Source: Lysobacter sp. (lineage in GTDB: Bacteria; Pseudomonadota; Gammaproteobacteria; Xanthomonadales; Xanthomonadaceae). From it: a DNA stretch of 53,532 nucleotides. Under the pieces are notes generated by a model. It worked only from the letters and a program-made list of their open reading frames with translations, had not been told where the DNA came from and made no database searches. Where the stretch lies: contig SSGH01000053.1 in NCBI GenBank assembly GCA_008015835.1, forward strand, positions 1-53,532, given 5' to 3'. Each line of letters opens with the position of its first letter. The first letter of the stretch is position 1. The position numbers and the translations under genes are program-made. Of this stretch, positions 27,180 through 35,840 are shown piece after piece.

Positions 27180-27628
27180 AAGACGTCGAACTCCACACCG
27201 ACGGCGCCTGCCTGGGCAATCCCGGTCCGGGGGGATGGGCGGCGCTGCTGCGTTACGGCGAGCGCGAACGCGAGTTGTGCGGCGGCGAAGCGCAAACCAC
27301 CAACAACCGCATGGAACTGATGGCGGCGATCGTCGGCCTGGAGACGCTGACCGAGCCTTGCGCGGTCAGCGTGTGGACGGACTCGCAATACGTGCGCCAA
27401 GGCATCACCGAATGGCTGCCGAATTGGCTGCGCCGGCACTGGAAAACCGCGGGCGGCGACGCGGTGAAGAATCGCGATTTGTGGGAGCGCCTGCATCTGG
27501 CGACGCAGCGGCATCGGATCGAATGGCATTGGGTCAAAGGCCATTCCGGCGACCCGGACAACGAACGCGTGGACGCGCTGGCGCGCGCCGAGGCGATCAA
27601 ATTCAAAGAACAGGTAGGCATCGCATGA
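27176..27628 (+). CDS. rnhA: Ribonuclease HI
   Basis: This 150-aa enzyme cleaves the RNA strand of RNA-DNA hybrids. The start is GTG 27176, overlapping the upstream stop. Catalytic residues are visible: Asp in [17 protein letters not shown], Glu in [11 protein letters not shown], Asp in VWTDSQYV, His in [11 protein letters not shown] and the last Asp in ERVDALAR. The basic handle region ([21 protein letters not shown]) is present. Confidence 0.97.
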   Translation: MKDVELHTDGACLGNPGPGGWAALLRYGERERELCGGEAQTTNNRMELMAAIVGLETLTEPCAVSVWTDSQYVRQGITEWLPNWLRRHWKTAGGDAVKNRDLWERLHLATQRHRIEWHWVKGHSGDPDNERVDALARAEAIKFKEQVGIA

Positions 27629-27676
27629 GCGGGCATCGCATGAACGGGCATCGCATGAACGGGCATCGCATGAACG
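27617..27676 (+). repeat. Four tandem 15-bp units after rnhA
   Basis: The unit GGCATCGCATGAACG occurs four times in a row; the first copy has G in place of one A and contains the rnhA stop codon. Each unit carries an ATG. The repeats fill most of the 85-bp gap before dnaQ and look like slippage expansion at the stop codon. Confidence 0.9.
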
Positions 27677-27713
27677 ATTGTGGCGCGAGTGAACGCAGCA
27701 TGGGTGCATCGGC

Positions 27714-28427
27714 ATGAGGCAGGTGGTGCTCGACACCGAAACCACCGGTCTGGAGTGGAAGAAGGGCAATCGCGTAGTCGAAATCGGCTGCGTGGAATTG
27801 ATCGAGCGTCGCCCGACCGGCCGCACGTATCAGCAATACATTCATCCCGAGCGCGAATTCGAAGCCGGCGCGCAGGAAGTGACCGGGCTGACGCTCGAAT
27901 TCTTGGCCGACAAACCGAAATTCGCGAAGATCGCGGACGAGTTCCTGAAATTCGTCGACGGCGCGGAATTGATCATCCACAACGCCGCATTCGATATCGG
28001 GTTTCTCGATTACGAGTTATCGCTGCTCGGCGCGTCCTACGGCCGCATGCGCGACCGCTGTCGCGTCGAAGACTCGCTGGAAATGGCGCGTCAACGTTTC
28101 CCGGGGCAACGCAATTCCTTGGACGCGCTGTGCAAACGCTTGGGCGTGGACAATACGCATCGGCATCTGCACGGCGCTCTGCTCGACGCGCAGTTGCTGG
28201 TCGATGTGTATCTGGCGCTCACCGCGGGTCAGAGCGAGATCGGTTTCGCGGCGCCGGCGGCGGGCGAAGAGCGGCGTCGCGACAATGGCTATATTTTGCC
28301 GGCCGCGGAAGCCGCGGCGCGTCCGCGCGTGCGCGTGAGCGAGGAGGATTCGGCGGCGCACGAAGCGCGATTGGCGGCGATCCGCAAGAAAGCCAAATCC
28401 GGGCAGTGCGTGTGGGATGCGGCGTAG
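27714..28427 (+). CDS. dnaQ: DNA polymerase III epsilon subunit, 3'-5' proofreading exonuclease
   Basis: The 237-aa product begins MRQVVLDTETTGLEWKKGNRVVEIGCVEL, the Exo I motif DxE of DEDDh exonucleases. Exo II is HNAAFDIGFLDYEL and Exo IIIe is HLHGALLDAQLLVDVYLAL, with catalytic His and Asp. The C-terminal tail (about 180-237) should bind the polymerase alpha subunit. It follows rnhA as in many proteobacteria. Confidence 0.96.
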   Translation: MRQVVLDTETTGLEWKKGNRVVEIGCVELIERRPTGRTYQQYIHPEREFEAGAQEVTGLTLEFLADKPKFAKIADEFLKFVDGAELIIHNAAFDIGFLDYELSLLGASYGRMRDRCRVEDSLEMARQRFPGQRNSLDALCKRLGVDNTHRHLHGALLDAQLLVDVYLALTAGQSEIGFAAPAAGEERRRDNGYILPAAEAAARPRVRVSEEDSAAHEARLAAIRKKAKSGQCVWDAA

Positions 28428-28438
28428 GCCGGATTCCG

Positions 28439-28482
28439 CTCTCGATCTCTCTCTCGATCTCTCTCTCGATCTCTCTCTCGAT
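28439..28482 (+). repeat. Short tandem repeat, 12-bp unit
   Basis: CTCTCGATCTCT is repeated three times plus a partial fourth just after the dnaQ stop codon. It lies between dnaQ and the converging DUF3088 gene. Confidence 0.9.
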
Positions 28483-28530
28483 TGGTCGCTCGTGCTCGCG
28501 CGGCGATGCGCGCTCGGCGCGCAGACGACA

Positions 28531-28884
28531 TTACGGATGCGGTTTGGCCGAGCCGTACAGCACCGCCAGGTAGTGCCCGATATCGCGCGGGCCATCGACG
28601 TAGCGGCGGCCGGTGGGCGCGGTGCGGATATTCGCCCCGATCGGCGTTTCGCGGCTGTCGGCGAGCACCAGCACCGGGCAACCCGGATGCGGTTCGCCCA
28701 ATAACGCCGCCACCTCGGCCCGTGGCCGCGGATAGTCGATTTCCTGCAGATCGATGCGATCCAGCAGTTCGGGGTGGTAATCCAGCAAGCCCCGTACTTC
28801 CGCGCAGGCCGGGCAGTAGTACACGCCGTCGCCGGCGGCGGCGTCCGCGAAATCGGGGCGGAGCAGGAACAAGCGATCTTTCAT
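28531..28884 (-). CDS. DUF3088 family protein with CxxC motif, 117 aa
   Basis: The sequence MKDRLFLLRPDF, then YYCPACAEVRGLLDYHPELL, EIDYPRPRAEVAALLGE and GCPVLVL fits DUF3088, a small thioredoxin-fold-like family. The CPAC pair sits at the place of a thioredoxin active site. An upstream in-frame ATG at 28923 would add 13 residues. Function unknown; redox activity is possible by analogy. Confidence 0.75.
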   Translation of the reverse strand: MKDRLFLLRPDFADAAAGDGVYYCPACAEVRGLLDYHPELLDRIDLQEIDYPRPRAEVAALLGEPHPGCPVLVLADSRETPIGANIRTAPTGRRYVDGPRDIGHYLAVLYGSAKPHP

Positions 28885-28938
28885 AGGCGAGGCGGCGGAC
28901 GAGGCTGGCGAAAGAATCGCCATCTTACCGATTCGCCC

Positions 28939-29508
28939 CTACGTCGTTCGAGCGATTCCCGTCCGAGCGAGCCGGTCCACGCGCTTGAGCAAGGTCGGGA
29001 TGCGATGCGGCCCGTGCATCGAGACGACCGCGCGCTTGGCGGCGTCGAGTTCGAGCCCGGCGGCGGTGACGTACAGCGGGCGCGCGCTGTCGCCGCGCAG
29101 GACCGCGTGCGTCGGGTCGATCCCCGCGAACGCCGTTTTGGCGACGCCGAGCACCGCGATGCGCCCGTGCAGCGCTTCGAATAAACGCCGTCCCAGGCCC
29201 GGCCGGCCGTGGGCGTCCAAATCGACGTAACCGTCGACGACGATGGTGGCGATGGCCGCGATGGCCGCGTCGGCGCGACCGGCGGCGGGCCGTCGCTCGT
29301 AGGCCTCCAGCGCGCGCAGCAGACACGGCAATTCGCGCTTGTAGAACGCCCCGGGTTCGTAGGCGTGCGGCGTTTCGATGCCGACGACGAATTCGGCGCT
29401 CGGCGCCTCGGTGGTCCACGCCTCGAACGCGACGCCCGCCGCAACGGCGCCGCCGCTCGGTGCGTAGTGAACATCCAGGGCGAGCAACACCGAAGCGGGG
29501 GCGGACAT
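28939..29508 (-). CDS. Endonuclease V-like (deoxyinosine 3' endonuclease family) protein
   Basis: The 189-aa product has LLALDVHYAPSGGAVAAGVAFEAW, which matches the Asp motif of endonuclease V, then YEPGAFYKRELPCLLRAL, the family's GxxxxRE block with Glu, and IVVDGYVDLDAHGRPGLGRRLFEAL with DGxG-like spacing. Canonical endonuclease V cuts next to deoxyinosine in DNA. The protein is shorter and more diverged than E. coli Nfi. The start is uncertain between ATG 29508 and 29547; it is divergent from pssA. Confidence 0.65.
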   Translation of the reverse strand: MSAPASVLLALDVHYAPSGGAVAAGVAFEAWTTEAPSAEFVVGIETPHAYEPGAFYKRELPCLLRALEAYERRPAAGRADAAIAAIATIVVDGYVDLDAHGRPGLGRRLFEALHGRIAVLGVAKTAFAGIDPTHAVLRGDSARPLYVTAAGLELDAAKRAVVSMHGPHRIPTLLKRVDRLARTGIARTT

Positions 29509-29724
29509 CGACGGAAGCGGCGAAACGAGCGAGCTAGGTTCCATCATGCCGCGATGCGCGGTTCGTCGCGAGTTCGGGATGGCCTCCCGATGCGCGCGCG
29601 CAGCATGCGTTCGTGCCTGTCGCGGCCCGGTGGATCCGTCGTCGATCGACATGCCGGAACGGACTTGCCCGAAGCGGGCGGGTTTGGCACCCTCGGCGCA
29701 AGGACGAATACGGGGATTCCGGCG

Positions 29725-30339
29725 ATGACGCGTCACTTTTCGATGCTGCGGGATTTCCACCTCGCCGATTGGCTGACGCTCGCCAACGCGATGTGCGGCA
29801 CCGGCGCGATTTTCCTGGCGATGCGCGCACTGCAGGACCAGGACCAGCGCTGGCTGCTGTGGGGCGCGGCGTTGATTCCCTTGGCGTTCGTTTTCGACGC
29901 CCTGGACGGGCGCATCGCCCGCTGGCGGCAATCCTCGTCCACCTTGGGCCGCGAACTGGATTCGCTCGCCGACGTGATCTCCTTCGGCGTCGCGCCGGCG
30001 GCCCTGGGCTACGCCACCGGCCTGCAGGGCGGTTGGGACAGCCTGATTCTCGGCTATTTCGTCTGCTGCGGCGTCAGCCGGCTGGCGCGCTACAACGTGA
30101 CCGCCGAGCAATTGTCGGACGGCGGCCCCAAAGTCACGCACTTCGAGGGCACCCCGATCCCCACCAGCCTCGCGCTGATCGTCGTGCTGGTGATGGCGAT
30201 CGATCACGGCCGCGTCGGCGACGATTTCTGGTTCGGCGCCTACGAACTGCTGTTCTGGGACATCCATCCGCTGACGCTGATGTACGCGCTGTCCGGTTCG
30301 CTGATGATCAGCAAAACGCTGCGCATTCCGAAGTGGTGA
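29725..30339 (+). CDS. pssA: CDP-diacylglycerol-serine O-phosphatidyltransferase
   Basis: The 204-aa membrane protein has the CDP-alcohol phosphotransferase signature DALDGRIARWRQSS with downstream GRELDSLAD (D-G-x2-A-R-x8-G-x3-D-x3-D). Several hydrophobic helices flank it. Length and the VCCGVSRLARYNVT block fit the type II phosphatidylserine synthase. It makes phosphatidylserine, the precursor of phosphatidylethanolamine. ATG 29725 opens the family-typical N-terminus MTRHFSMLRDFHLADWLTLANAMCG. Confidence 0.9.
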   Translation: MTRHFSMLRDFHLADWLTLANAMCGTGAIFLAMRALQDQDQRWLLWGAALIPLAFVFDALDGRIARWRQSSSTLGRELDSLADVISFGVAPAALGYATGLQGGWDSLILGYFVCCGVSRLARYNVTAEQLSDGGPKVTHFEGTPIPTSLALIVVLVMAIDHGRVGDDFWFGAYELLFWDIHPLTLMYALSGSLMISKTLRIPKW

Positions 30340-30460
30340 GCCGTCCGCCGCGGATCGTGCCGCGCGCGTGCGACCAAGGTCCTAGTGAGGCTCTCGTCGA
30401 GGGCCGTCATCGCGTCGCCGACGCTTGTTATCATGCGCCGACACCATGCGGAGGGCGGCG

Positions 30461-31879
30461 ATGCGTACGACGGATCCAGCGGGGTTCGGCTTTCCCGGCA
30501 TGAACGCCGGCGAAGCGATGGAGCAAGCGCAGCGCTATTGGCAAGCCTGGAGCGACGCATTGCGCGCGACCACCGGCGCCGGCGCACCGAACGCGTCGCA
30601 GGACGTCTGGCGCGGTGCGATGGCGCAATGGACGCAGCTCGCGCGCGCGTTGAGCGGCGAGGGCGCGGGCATGGGCCGAATGGGCGGGATAGGCGGCATG
30701 AACGGCGGCGCATCGGCGTTCGGCGGAGACGCGTTCGAGCGCATGGCCCAGCAATCGCAGCAATGGTTCGGCAAGATGCAGGAGGTCGCGGCGCAATTCG
30801 CCGGGCGTCCCGCTAGCGCGTCGGATGTGGCCGGCGCTTGGCGCCAAGCGATGGGCGGCGGCGACAACCCGTTCGCGGCGATGTTCGCGCAGATGCAGGG
30901 CCCCGGCCAATCCGGTTTCGATCGCTGGTATCGCGATATCGCGCCGTGGCTGCAGCAGACCGTGTTCGGCGGCAACGTCGTCGACGCCGCCGAGTTCGCC
31001 AGCCGCATGGCCGGCGGGTTCCGCGATGAGGGCCGCGATTGGCTGCGGACGCCCGCTTTCGGCCCCGCGCGCGAGCAGCAAGAGCGTTGGCAAGCGTTCG
31101 CGCAGGCGCAGCTCGACCTGCAGGAAGCCAACGATGCTTACAACGCCGCGATGCTGCAGGCCGGTCGCGATGCCTTCGAGCGGTTCGAGCGCAAATTGGC
31201 CGAACGCAGCGAACCCGGCCGCCAGTTGCAGTCCGCGCGCGCCCTGTTCGATCTGTGGATCGACGCCGCGGAAGAGGCGTACGCCGACATCGCGCTATCG
31301 ACCGAATTCCGCCGCCTGTACGCCGATTTGGTGAACGCGCAGATGCGCGTGCGCGCGGGCGTGCAGCGAGAAGTCGAAGCGCTGTGCGCGCAATTCGGCA
31401 TGCCGACCCGCACCGAAATCGACAGCGCGCATCGCAAGATCGCCGAATTGGAGCGCGAACTGCGTCGCCAGCGCGCCGCCGCACGCGCGCCGAGCGCACG
31501 CGCGACCGCGCCGGTCGCCGATGATCGAAAGAAGGTCGCGAAGGACGCCGCGAAGGAAGCGCCGAAGTCGGCTGAGGCGAAACCTTCGGCGACGCGAAAG
31601 ACGGGATCGAAAACCGTCGCGCAATCCACGACGAAACCGACGGCGAAGCCCGCGACGAAGTCCGCAGCGAAACCCGCGGCGAAACCCGCCGCAAAACGCG
31701 CTGCGAAGCCTGCGGCATCGGCGAAAGCGCCCGCTAAGCCCTCGCGCGCGGCGACGCGCCCCGCCGCCAAGCGCAGCGCGCGTCCCAGCATCGCGATGGC
31801 GATGCCCGAGGCGCCGAAGCCCATCGCCGCCGCCAAAACCAAAACCGCAGCCTCGACGACGTCGAGCGGGAAGCGCTGA
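30461..31879 (+). CDS. phaE: Class III PHA synthase subunit PhaE with histone H1-like C-terminal tail
   Basis: ATG 30461 has GGAGGG 5 bases upstream. Residues 1-340 match PhaE: ALFDLWIDAAEEAYADIALSTEF, a short central helical part, and ELERELRRQR near 330. PhaE is the non-catalytic partner that activates PhaC. Beyond residue 340 there are about 130 residues made almost only of Lys, Ala, Pro, Thr and Ser with KPAAKPAAKRAAKPA repeats. That resembles the DNA-binding tail of PhaF and AlgP from Pseudomonas. Usual PhaE is about 350 aa, so the tail is an addition. It lies 2 bp before phaC. Confidence 0.9.
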   Translation: MRTTDPAGFGFPGMNAGEAMEQAQRYWQAWSDALRATTGAGAPNASQDVWRGAMAQWTQLARALSGEGAGMGRMGGIGGMNGGASAFGGDAFERMAQQSQQWFGKMQEVAAQFAGRPASASDVAGAWRQAMGGGDNPFAAMFAQMQGPGQSGFDRWYRDIAPWLQQTVFGGNVVDAAEFASRMAGGFRDEGRDWLRTPAFGPAREQQERWQAFAQAQLDLQEANDAYNAAMLQAGRDAFERFERKLAERSEPGRQLQSARALFDLWIDAAEEAYADIALSTEFRRLYADLVNAQMRVRAGVQREVEALCAQFGMPTRTEIDSAHRKIAELERELRRQRAAARAPSARATAPVADDRKKVAKDAAKEAPKSAEAKPSATRKTGSKTVAQSTTKPTAKPATKSAAKPAAKPAAKRAAKPAASAKAPAKPSRAATRPAAKRSARPSIAMAMPEAPKPIAAAKTKTAASTTSSGKR

Positions 31880-31881
31880 CG

Positions 31882-32955
31882 ATGTACGACAGTCCGTTCG
31901 ACGTCACTCCGGAAAAACTCGCCGAAGAAGCGGCGAAAGTGCAGCAGAAACTCGGCGCTGGCCTGTCGACGCTGCGCGAGATGGATGAGGTGCACTACGG
32001 CGCGACGCGCAAACAAGAAGTGTGGCGCGACGGCAAAGTGGTGCTGTATCGCTTCGTCGGCGATGCGCCGCCGACCGCGAAAATCCCGATCCTGATCTGC
32101 TACGCGCTGGTGAACCGCCCGTACATGGTCGATCTGCAGGACGACCGCTCGCTGGTGAAGAACCTGCTGGCCCGCGGCGAGGACGTGTATCTGATCGATT
32201 GGGGCTACACCGATCGCTCCGACCGCTTCCTCACGCTGGAGGACTATATCGAGCGCTTCATCGACGGCGCGGTGGATTACCTGCGCGATGCGCACGGGCT
32301 ACCGGCGATCAATCTGCTCGGCATCTGCCAAGGCGGCGCGTTCTCGCTCACGTACGCCGCGCTGCATCCTGAGAAGGTCAAGAATCTGATCGCGATGGTG
32401 ACGCCGGTGGATTTCCACACCGACGACAACATGCTCTCGAATTGGACCCGCGGCCTCGATATCGATTTGTTCGTCGATACGCTGGGCAACGTGCCGGCCG
32501 ATCTGATGAATCTGTGCTACCTCACGCTCAAGCCCTGGCGGCTGTTCGTGCAGAAGTACGTGGGCATGGTGGATATCCTCGACGACAAGAAGGCGATGGA
32601 GGATTTTCTGCGGATGGAGAAGTGGATCTTCGACTCGCCCGATCAGGCCGGCGAAGCCTTCCGTCAATTCATCAAGCAGTATTACCAAGGCAACGGCTTC
32701 GTGAACGGCGGCATCGTGATCGGCGGACGCGAAGTCGATTTGGGTTTCGTCGATATGCCCGTGCTGAATATCTACGCCGAGCAAGATCATTTGGTCCCGC
32801 CGTCGGCGTCGCGGCCGATGAAAGACTTGGTCGGCACCGACGATTATTCGGAAGTGTCGTTCCGCGGCGGCCATATCGGCATTTACGTATCGGGCCGGGC
32901 GCAGAAGGAAGTGCCGTCGGCGATCCACGATTGGCTGGCGAAGCGCGCGAAGTGA
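31882..32955 (+). CDS. phaC: Class III polyhydroxyalkanoate synthase subunit PhaC
   Basis: The 357-aa length and start (MYDSPFDVTPEKLAEEA) are those of class III PhaC. The alpha/beta hydrolase triad is in place: Cys149 in GICQGG, Asp302 in YAEQDHLVPP and His331 in RGGHIGIYVSG. These numbers equal those known for Allochromatium vinosum PhaC. It polymerises 3-hydroxyacyl-CoA into storage granules together with PhaE, encoded just upstream. Confidence 0.96.
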   Translation: MYDSPFDVTPEKLAEEAAKVQQKLGAGLSTLREMDEVHYGATRKQEVWRDGKVVLYRFVGDAPPTAKIPILICYALVNRPYMVDLQDDRSLVKNLLARGEDVYLIDWGYTDRSDRFLTLEDYIERFIDGAVDYLRDAHGLPAINLLGICQGGAFSLTYAALHPEKVKNLIAMVTPVDFHTDDNMLSNWTRGLDIDLFVDTLGNVPADLMNLCYLTLKPWRLFVQKYVGMVDILDDKKAMEDFLRMEKWIFDSPDQAGEAFRQFIKQYYQGNGFVNGGIVIGGREVDLGFVDMPVLNIYAEQDHLVPPSASRPMKDLVGTDDYSEVSFRGGHIGIYVSGRAQKEVPSAIHDWLAKRAK

Positions 32956-32956
32956 A

Positions 32957-33400
32957 GTGGGCGAAGTGAAGCGCGCGCGTCGTTGCTCTCGCGCGAACGC
33001 GTACGGCGTCGCGCGGTTCGCCGCGTCGCTGTTGGTGTCGTTGGCGATCTCGTTCTCGTTCGTGTTCGCGGCATTGCAGGCCAACACCGCGACGTCGGCG
33101 CAGGCGCAGCGCGAGATCGACGCATTGATCGCCGGTCTCGGCGCGTCCGGTTGCCGCTTCGAGCGCAACGGCAGTTGGTACGACGCGGCCACCGCCGAAG
33201 CGCATCTACGGAAGAAATACGAATATCTGCGCAAGCGCGACATGGCCGACACCGCGGAGTTGTTCATCGAACGCGCCGCCAGCCGCAGCAGCATGAGCGG
33301 TCAGGCGTACCGCGTTAGCTGCGGCAAGGACGCGCCGGTCGAGTCCGCGACGTGGTTCGAGCGGAAGCTGGTAGAAATCCGCCGCGCTGCCGGGCGCTGA
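32957..33400 (+). CDS. DUF5329-like secreted protein, 147 aa
   Basis: The frame starts at GTG 32957, right after phaC, or GTG 32966. Both lead into a long signal peptide (FAASLLVSLAISFSFVFAALQA). The mature part (AQREIDALIAGLGASGCRFERNGSWYDAATAEAHLRKKYEYL and ERAASRSSMSGQAYRV) matches the pattern of DUF5329, small periplasmic proteins of unknown role. It holds two Cys that could pair. Confidence 0.75.
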   Translation: MGEVKRARRCSRANAYGVARFAASLLVSLAISFSFVFAALQANTATSAQAQREIDALIAGLGASGCRFERNGSWYDAATAEAHLRKKYEYLRKRDMADTAELFIERAASRSSMSGQAYRVSCGKDAPVESATWFERKLVEIRRAAGR

Positions 33401-33601
33401 GTCGTCGAAACTGAACGCGCAAGACCGAACGTACAAGACCGAGCGTGCGAGATCGAGCGCCAGCCGCGCGATGATCCCGGCCTTCGCCGGCGCGAGATCG
33501 TTCGGAAATCCGCTCGAAAATTCCTTCGGCAGCGTCTCTCGTCGCCCGATGGCATCGCGTACACTGCAAATCCCGCCCTTCGCACGCCCGGGAGGCTGTT
33601 C

Positions 33602-33823
33602 ATGAACGCTCATTCGTCTCCGCCCGAATCGCGCCCGTTCGCGCGTTCCATCACCGACCGCGTACTGGCCGGCGTGATGGGCGGGCTCGCGCAGCGGCTG
33701 GGTTGGAATTCGACGCTGCTGCGTATCGTGTTCGTGTTGGTCTCGGCGATGTCGGCGGCGTTTCCCGGGATTTTGGTCTATCTGATCCTGTGGTTGCTGA
33801 TGCCGGAAGAGCGGAAGGCCTGA
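33602..33823 (+). CDS. PspC domain protein, 73 aa
   Basis: The sequence ITDRVLAGVMGGLAQRLGWNSTLLRIVFVLVSAM and FPGILVYLILWLLMPEE is a complete PspC domain with one or two membrane helices. PspC domains occur in envelope stress systems, where PspC is a membrane sensor with PspB. No other psp gene is adjacent. GGAGG (33591-33595) precedes ATG 33602. Confidence 0.88.
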   Translation: MNAHSSPPESRPFARSITDRVLAGVMGGLAQRLGWNSTLLRIVFVLVSAMSAAFPGILVYLILWLLMPEERKA

Positions 33824-33827
33824 ACGC

Positions 33828-34343
33828 GTGAATCGTGCGACGCGCTTTCTGTTTTTCGCGTTGGGCGCCGTGTGGGCGTCGCCGTATTCGCTGGTCGGCT
33901 TGCTGGTCGGCTTGATCGCGACGCCGTTCGGTGCCCGCCCGCATTTCGCGCGCGGCGATTACGCGCTGATTTTTCATCGTTTCCCGTGGGGGCCGGGCGG
34001 GGCGATGACGCTCGGTAATGTCATTCTCAATACCAATACCCATCTCGATAGCTTGTGCACCACCTACGCGCATCGCGCCGGCTGGTGCGTCGAGCCCAAG
34101 ACCCGCATCGGCGACCACGAGCGCGCGCATGTGCTGCAGTACATGGCGTTGGGGCTGTCGTTTCTGCCGCTGTATTTTCTGCACGGCGGCGTGAGCGCGC
34201 GCAATCGCTTCGAACGCGCGGCGGATCGCTATGCGATCACGGGGAAGGATTGGTGGCCGTGGTCGAAGGCGAATGCGCTGCCCGTGGGCGCGAAATCCGC
34301 AAAAGCGAACAAATCCGAGAAAACCACGGCGGCAGACCATTGA
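33828..34343 (+). CDS. Membrane protein with HERAH motif, 171 aa
   Basis: The start is GTG 33828, 4 bases after the PspC gene stop, so the two are probably co-transcribed. Residues 1-35 and 100-120 are hydrophobic. Between them GDHERAHVLQYMALGL carries an HExxH-like HERAH, and FERAADRYAI follows. This resembles a reduced peptidase M48/M56-like motif, but the protein is small. Function unknown. Confidence 0.7.
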   Translation: MNRATRFLFFALGAVWASPYSLVGLLVGLIATPFGARPHFARGDYALIFHRFPWGPGGAMTLGNVILNTNTHLDSLCTTYAHRAGWCVEPKTRIGDHERAHVLQYMALGLSFLPLYFLHGGVSARNRFERAADRYAITGKDWWPWSKANALPVGAKSAKANKSEKTTAADH

Positions 34344-34401
34344 CCGGATCGCGCGCCGGCTACCGCCCGAACGCGCGACGCCAAGCATCAACAATCAAGC
34401 T

Positions 34402-35337
34402 TCAATAATCCGGCCGCAGTCGCACCGTTTCCATTTCTTTGCGGATGCTGCGCCAGAAGATCGTCGGCGCGAACCAGGTGTAGACGCAGAACGCCAGCCA
34501 GGCGAGGGTGAGATAGACCGATTCGGTTTTCAGGCCGTTCTGGTCGAGCGCGATAGCGCCGATGCGATACAGCAGGTACGCGCCGATCAGCAGCGCGATG
34601 GTGCGGCGTTGGCTGCCGGCGTTGACGAAACTCTGGAAGCGCCACCACAGGCCCAGCACCCAGCTCTTGCGCGCTTTCACGGCGGCGAACAGGGTCATGG
34701 CGCCGCTGTCTTCGGGTTCCTGCTGCAGCGCCCACAGCGCATGCGCGCGCGCCTCTTCGGTGCGTCCGGCGGCCAGGTCGCAGTGACCGAGCAGGGTCAG
34801 CGCATCCACATGTTCCGGGTCGCGTTCCAGCGCCTCGACCGCGTACTCGCGGGCGAGATCGCGCTCGCCGCGATCGAACGCGAGCCAACCGGCTTGCGTC
34901 CAGGTTTCGGCGCTCTCGGGATCGAGCGCGCGCGCCTGTTCGATCTCGGTCTGCGCGCGTTCGGGCTTGCCCCAAAGGCGGTACAGCGACGCCGCCAAGC
35001 GATGCGCCGCCGCGCTTTCCGGCGCGAGCGCTTTCGCCGAATCCAGATGCCGCTCGGCGTCGACGAATTTGCGCGACGCCAACGATACCGCGGCCATCGC
35101 CAAATGGGCGAACGGGCTGTCCGATTCCAACGTCAGCGCGTAGCCCGCTTCCAGTTCGGCGGCGTACAGCCGCTTTTTGCCGACCAAACAGAACGCCAAC
35201 ATCGCGTGCGCGTCGCCGCTGTCGGGGTCTTCGCTCAGCGCGCGAGTCAGCAGTTCGATCGCGCGGTCGAGATGCCCGCCGTCGATCATCCGCTGCGCTT
35301 GGCGCAGCCATTGCGCGGTGCGCAGGTCGTCGCTCAT
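34402..35337 (-). CDS. TPR-repeat membrane protein, 311 aa
   Basis: Residues 1-215 are TPR-like repeats (GHLDRAIELLTRALSEDPDSGDAHAML, KFVDAERHLDSAKALAPESAAAHRL, RDLAREYAVEALERDPEHVDALTL). Residues 225-311 hold two hydrophobic helices (TIALLIGAYLLYRIGAI; VYLTLAWLAFCVYTWFAPTIFW). The gene is last in a three-gene operon and overlaps the previous gene by 4 bp (35334-35337). It probably offers a cytoplasmic or periplasmic binding platform for the operon's AAA+ ATPase. Confidence 0.8.
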   Translation of the reverse strand: MSDDLRTAQWLRQAQRMIDGGHLDRAIELLTRALSEDPDSGDAHAMLAFCLVGKKRLYAAELEAGYALTLESDSPFAHLAMAAVSLASRKFVDAERHLDSAKALAPESAAAHRLAASLYRLWGKPERAQTEIEQARALDPESAETWTQAGWLAFDRGERDLAREYAVEALERDPEHVDALTLLGHCDLAAGRTEEARAHALWALQQEPEDSGAMTLFAAVKARKSWVLGLWWRFQSFVNAGSQRRTIALLIGAYLLYRIGAIALDQNGLKTESVYLTLAWLAFCVYTWFAPTIFWRSIRKEMETVRLRPDY

Positions 35338-35813
35338 ACCAGCACCGCCTGCAGCAGTTCGGGTAATCGCAGTTCGGCCAATACGCGGCGCGCGATCACC
35401 GCGACGATCAAGAACGCCGGCAGGCCGTTGCGCAATACGCCGCCGTAATGCTGTACCAATTCTGCGCAGCGCGATTGCGACAGGAATAGCGCATAGCCCA
35501 CGCCCAACTGGAGCAGATCGATCGAGAGGCGCGCGTACGGCATCGCCTCGGGCGAGAGCAGCGCCTGCTGCGCCCCCCACGCGAGCGCAACGCTCAAGGC
35601 CGCGCTGCCGATCAGGCTGACGACGACGAGCGTCCATTCCTTGATCGCGGTCGGGCTGCCGAGCGCGCGCGCGTTGATCGCGAACCACAGCAGCCCCAAG
35701 CCGTTGCCGGCCAGCATCAACGTCAGCAGCGGCCACATCGGGTCCACCGCCGCATGCGCCCAACCGGTGGGGCGGGGTTCGTCGGGGAGGCGGTAGCGGA
35801 GATGCGCGGACAT
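35334..35813 (-). CDS. Integral membrane protein, 159 aa
   Basis: The protein has about four hydrophobic helices (PMWPLLTLMLAGNGLGLLWFAI, TLVVVSLIGSAALSVALAW, a third at LLQLGVGYALFL and LPAFLIVAVIARRVL). No family is recognised. It lies 27 bp after the AAA+ ATPase gene and overlaps the TPR gene, so the three are likely made together. Confidence 0.7.
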   Translation of the reverse strand: MSAHLRYRLPDEPRPTGWAHAAVDPMWPLLTLMLAGNGLGLLWFAINARALGSPTAIKEWTLVVVSLIGSAALSVALAWGAQQALLSPEAMPYARLSIDLLQLGVGYALFLSQSRCAELVQHYGGVLRNGLPAFLIVAVIARRVLAELRLPELLQAVLV

Positions 35814-35840
35814 CGTGCGGCGTGCGTGGCGTCGTATCGC

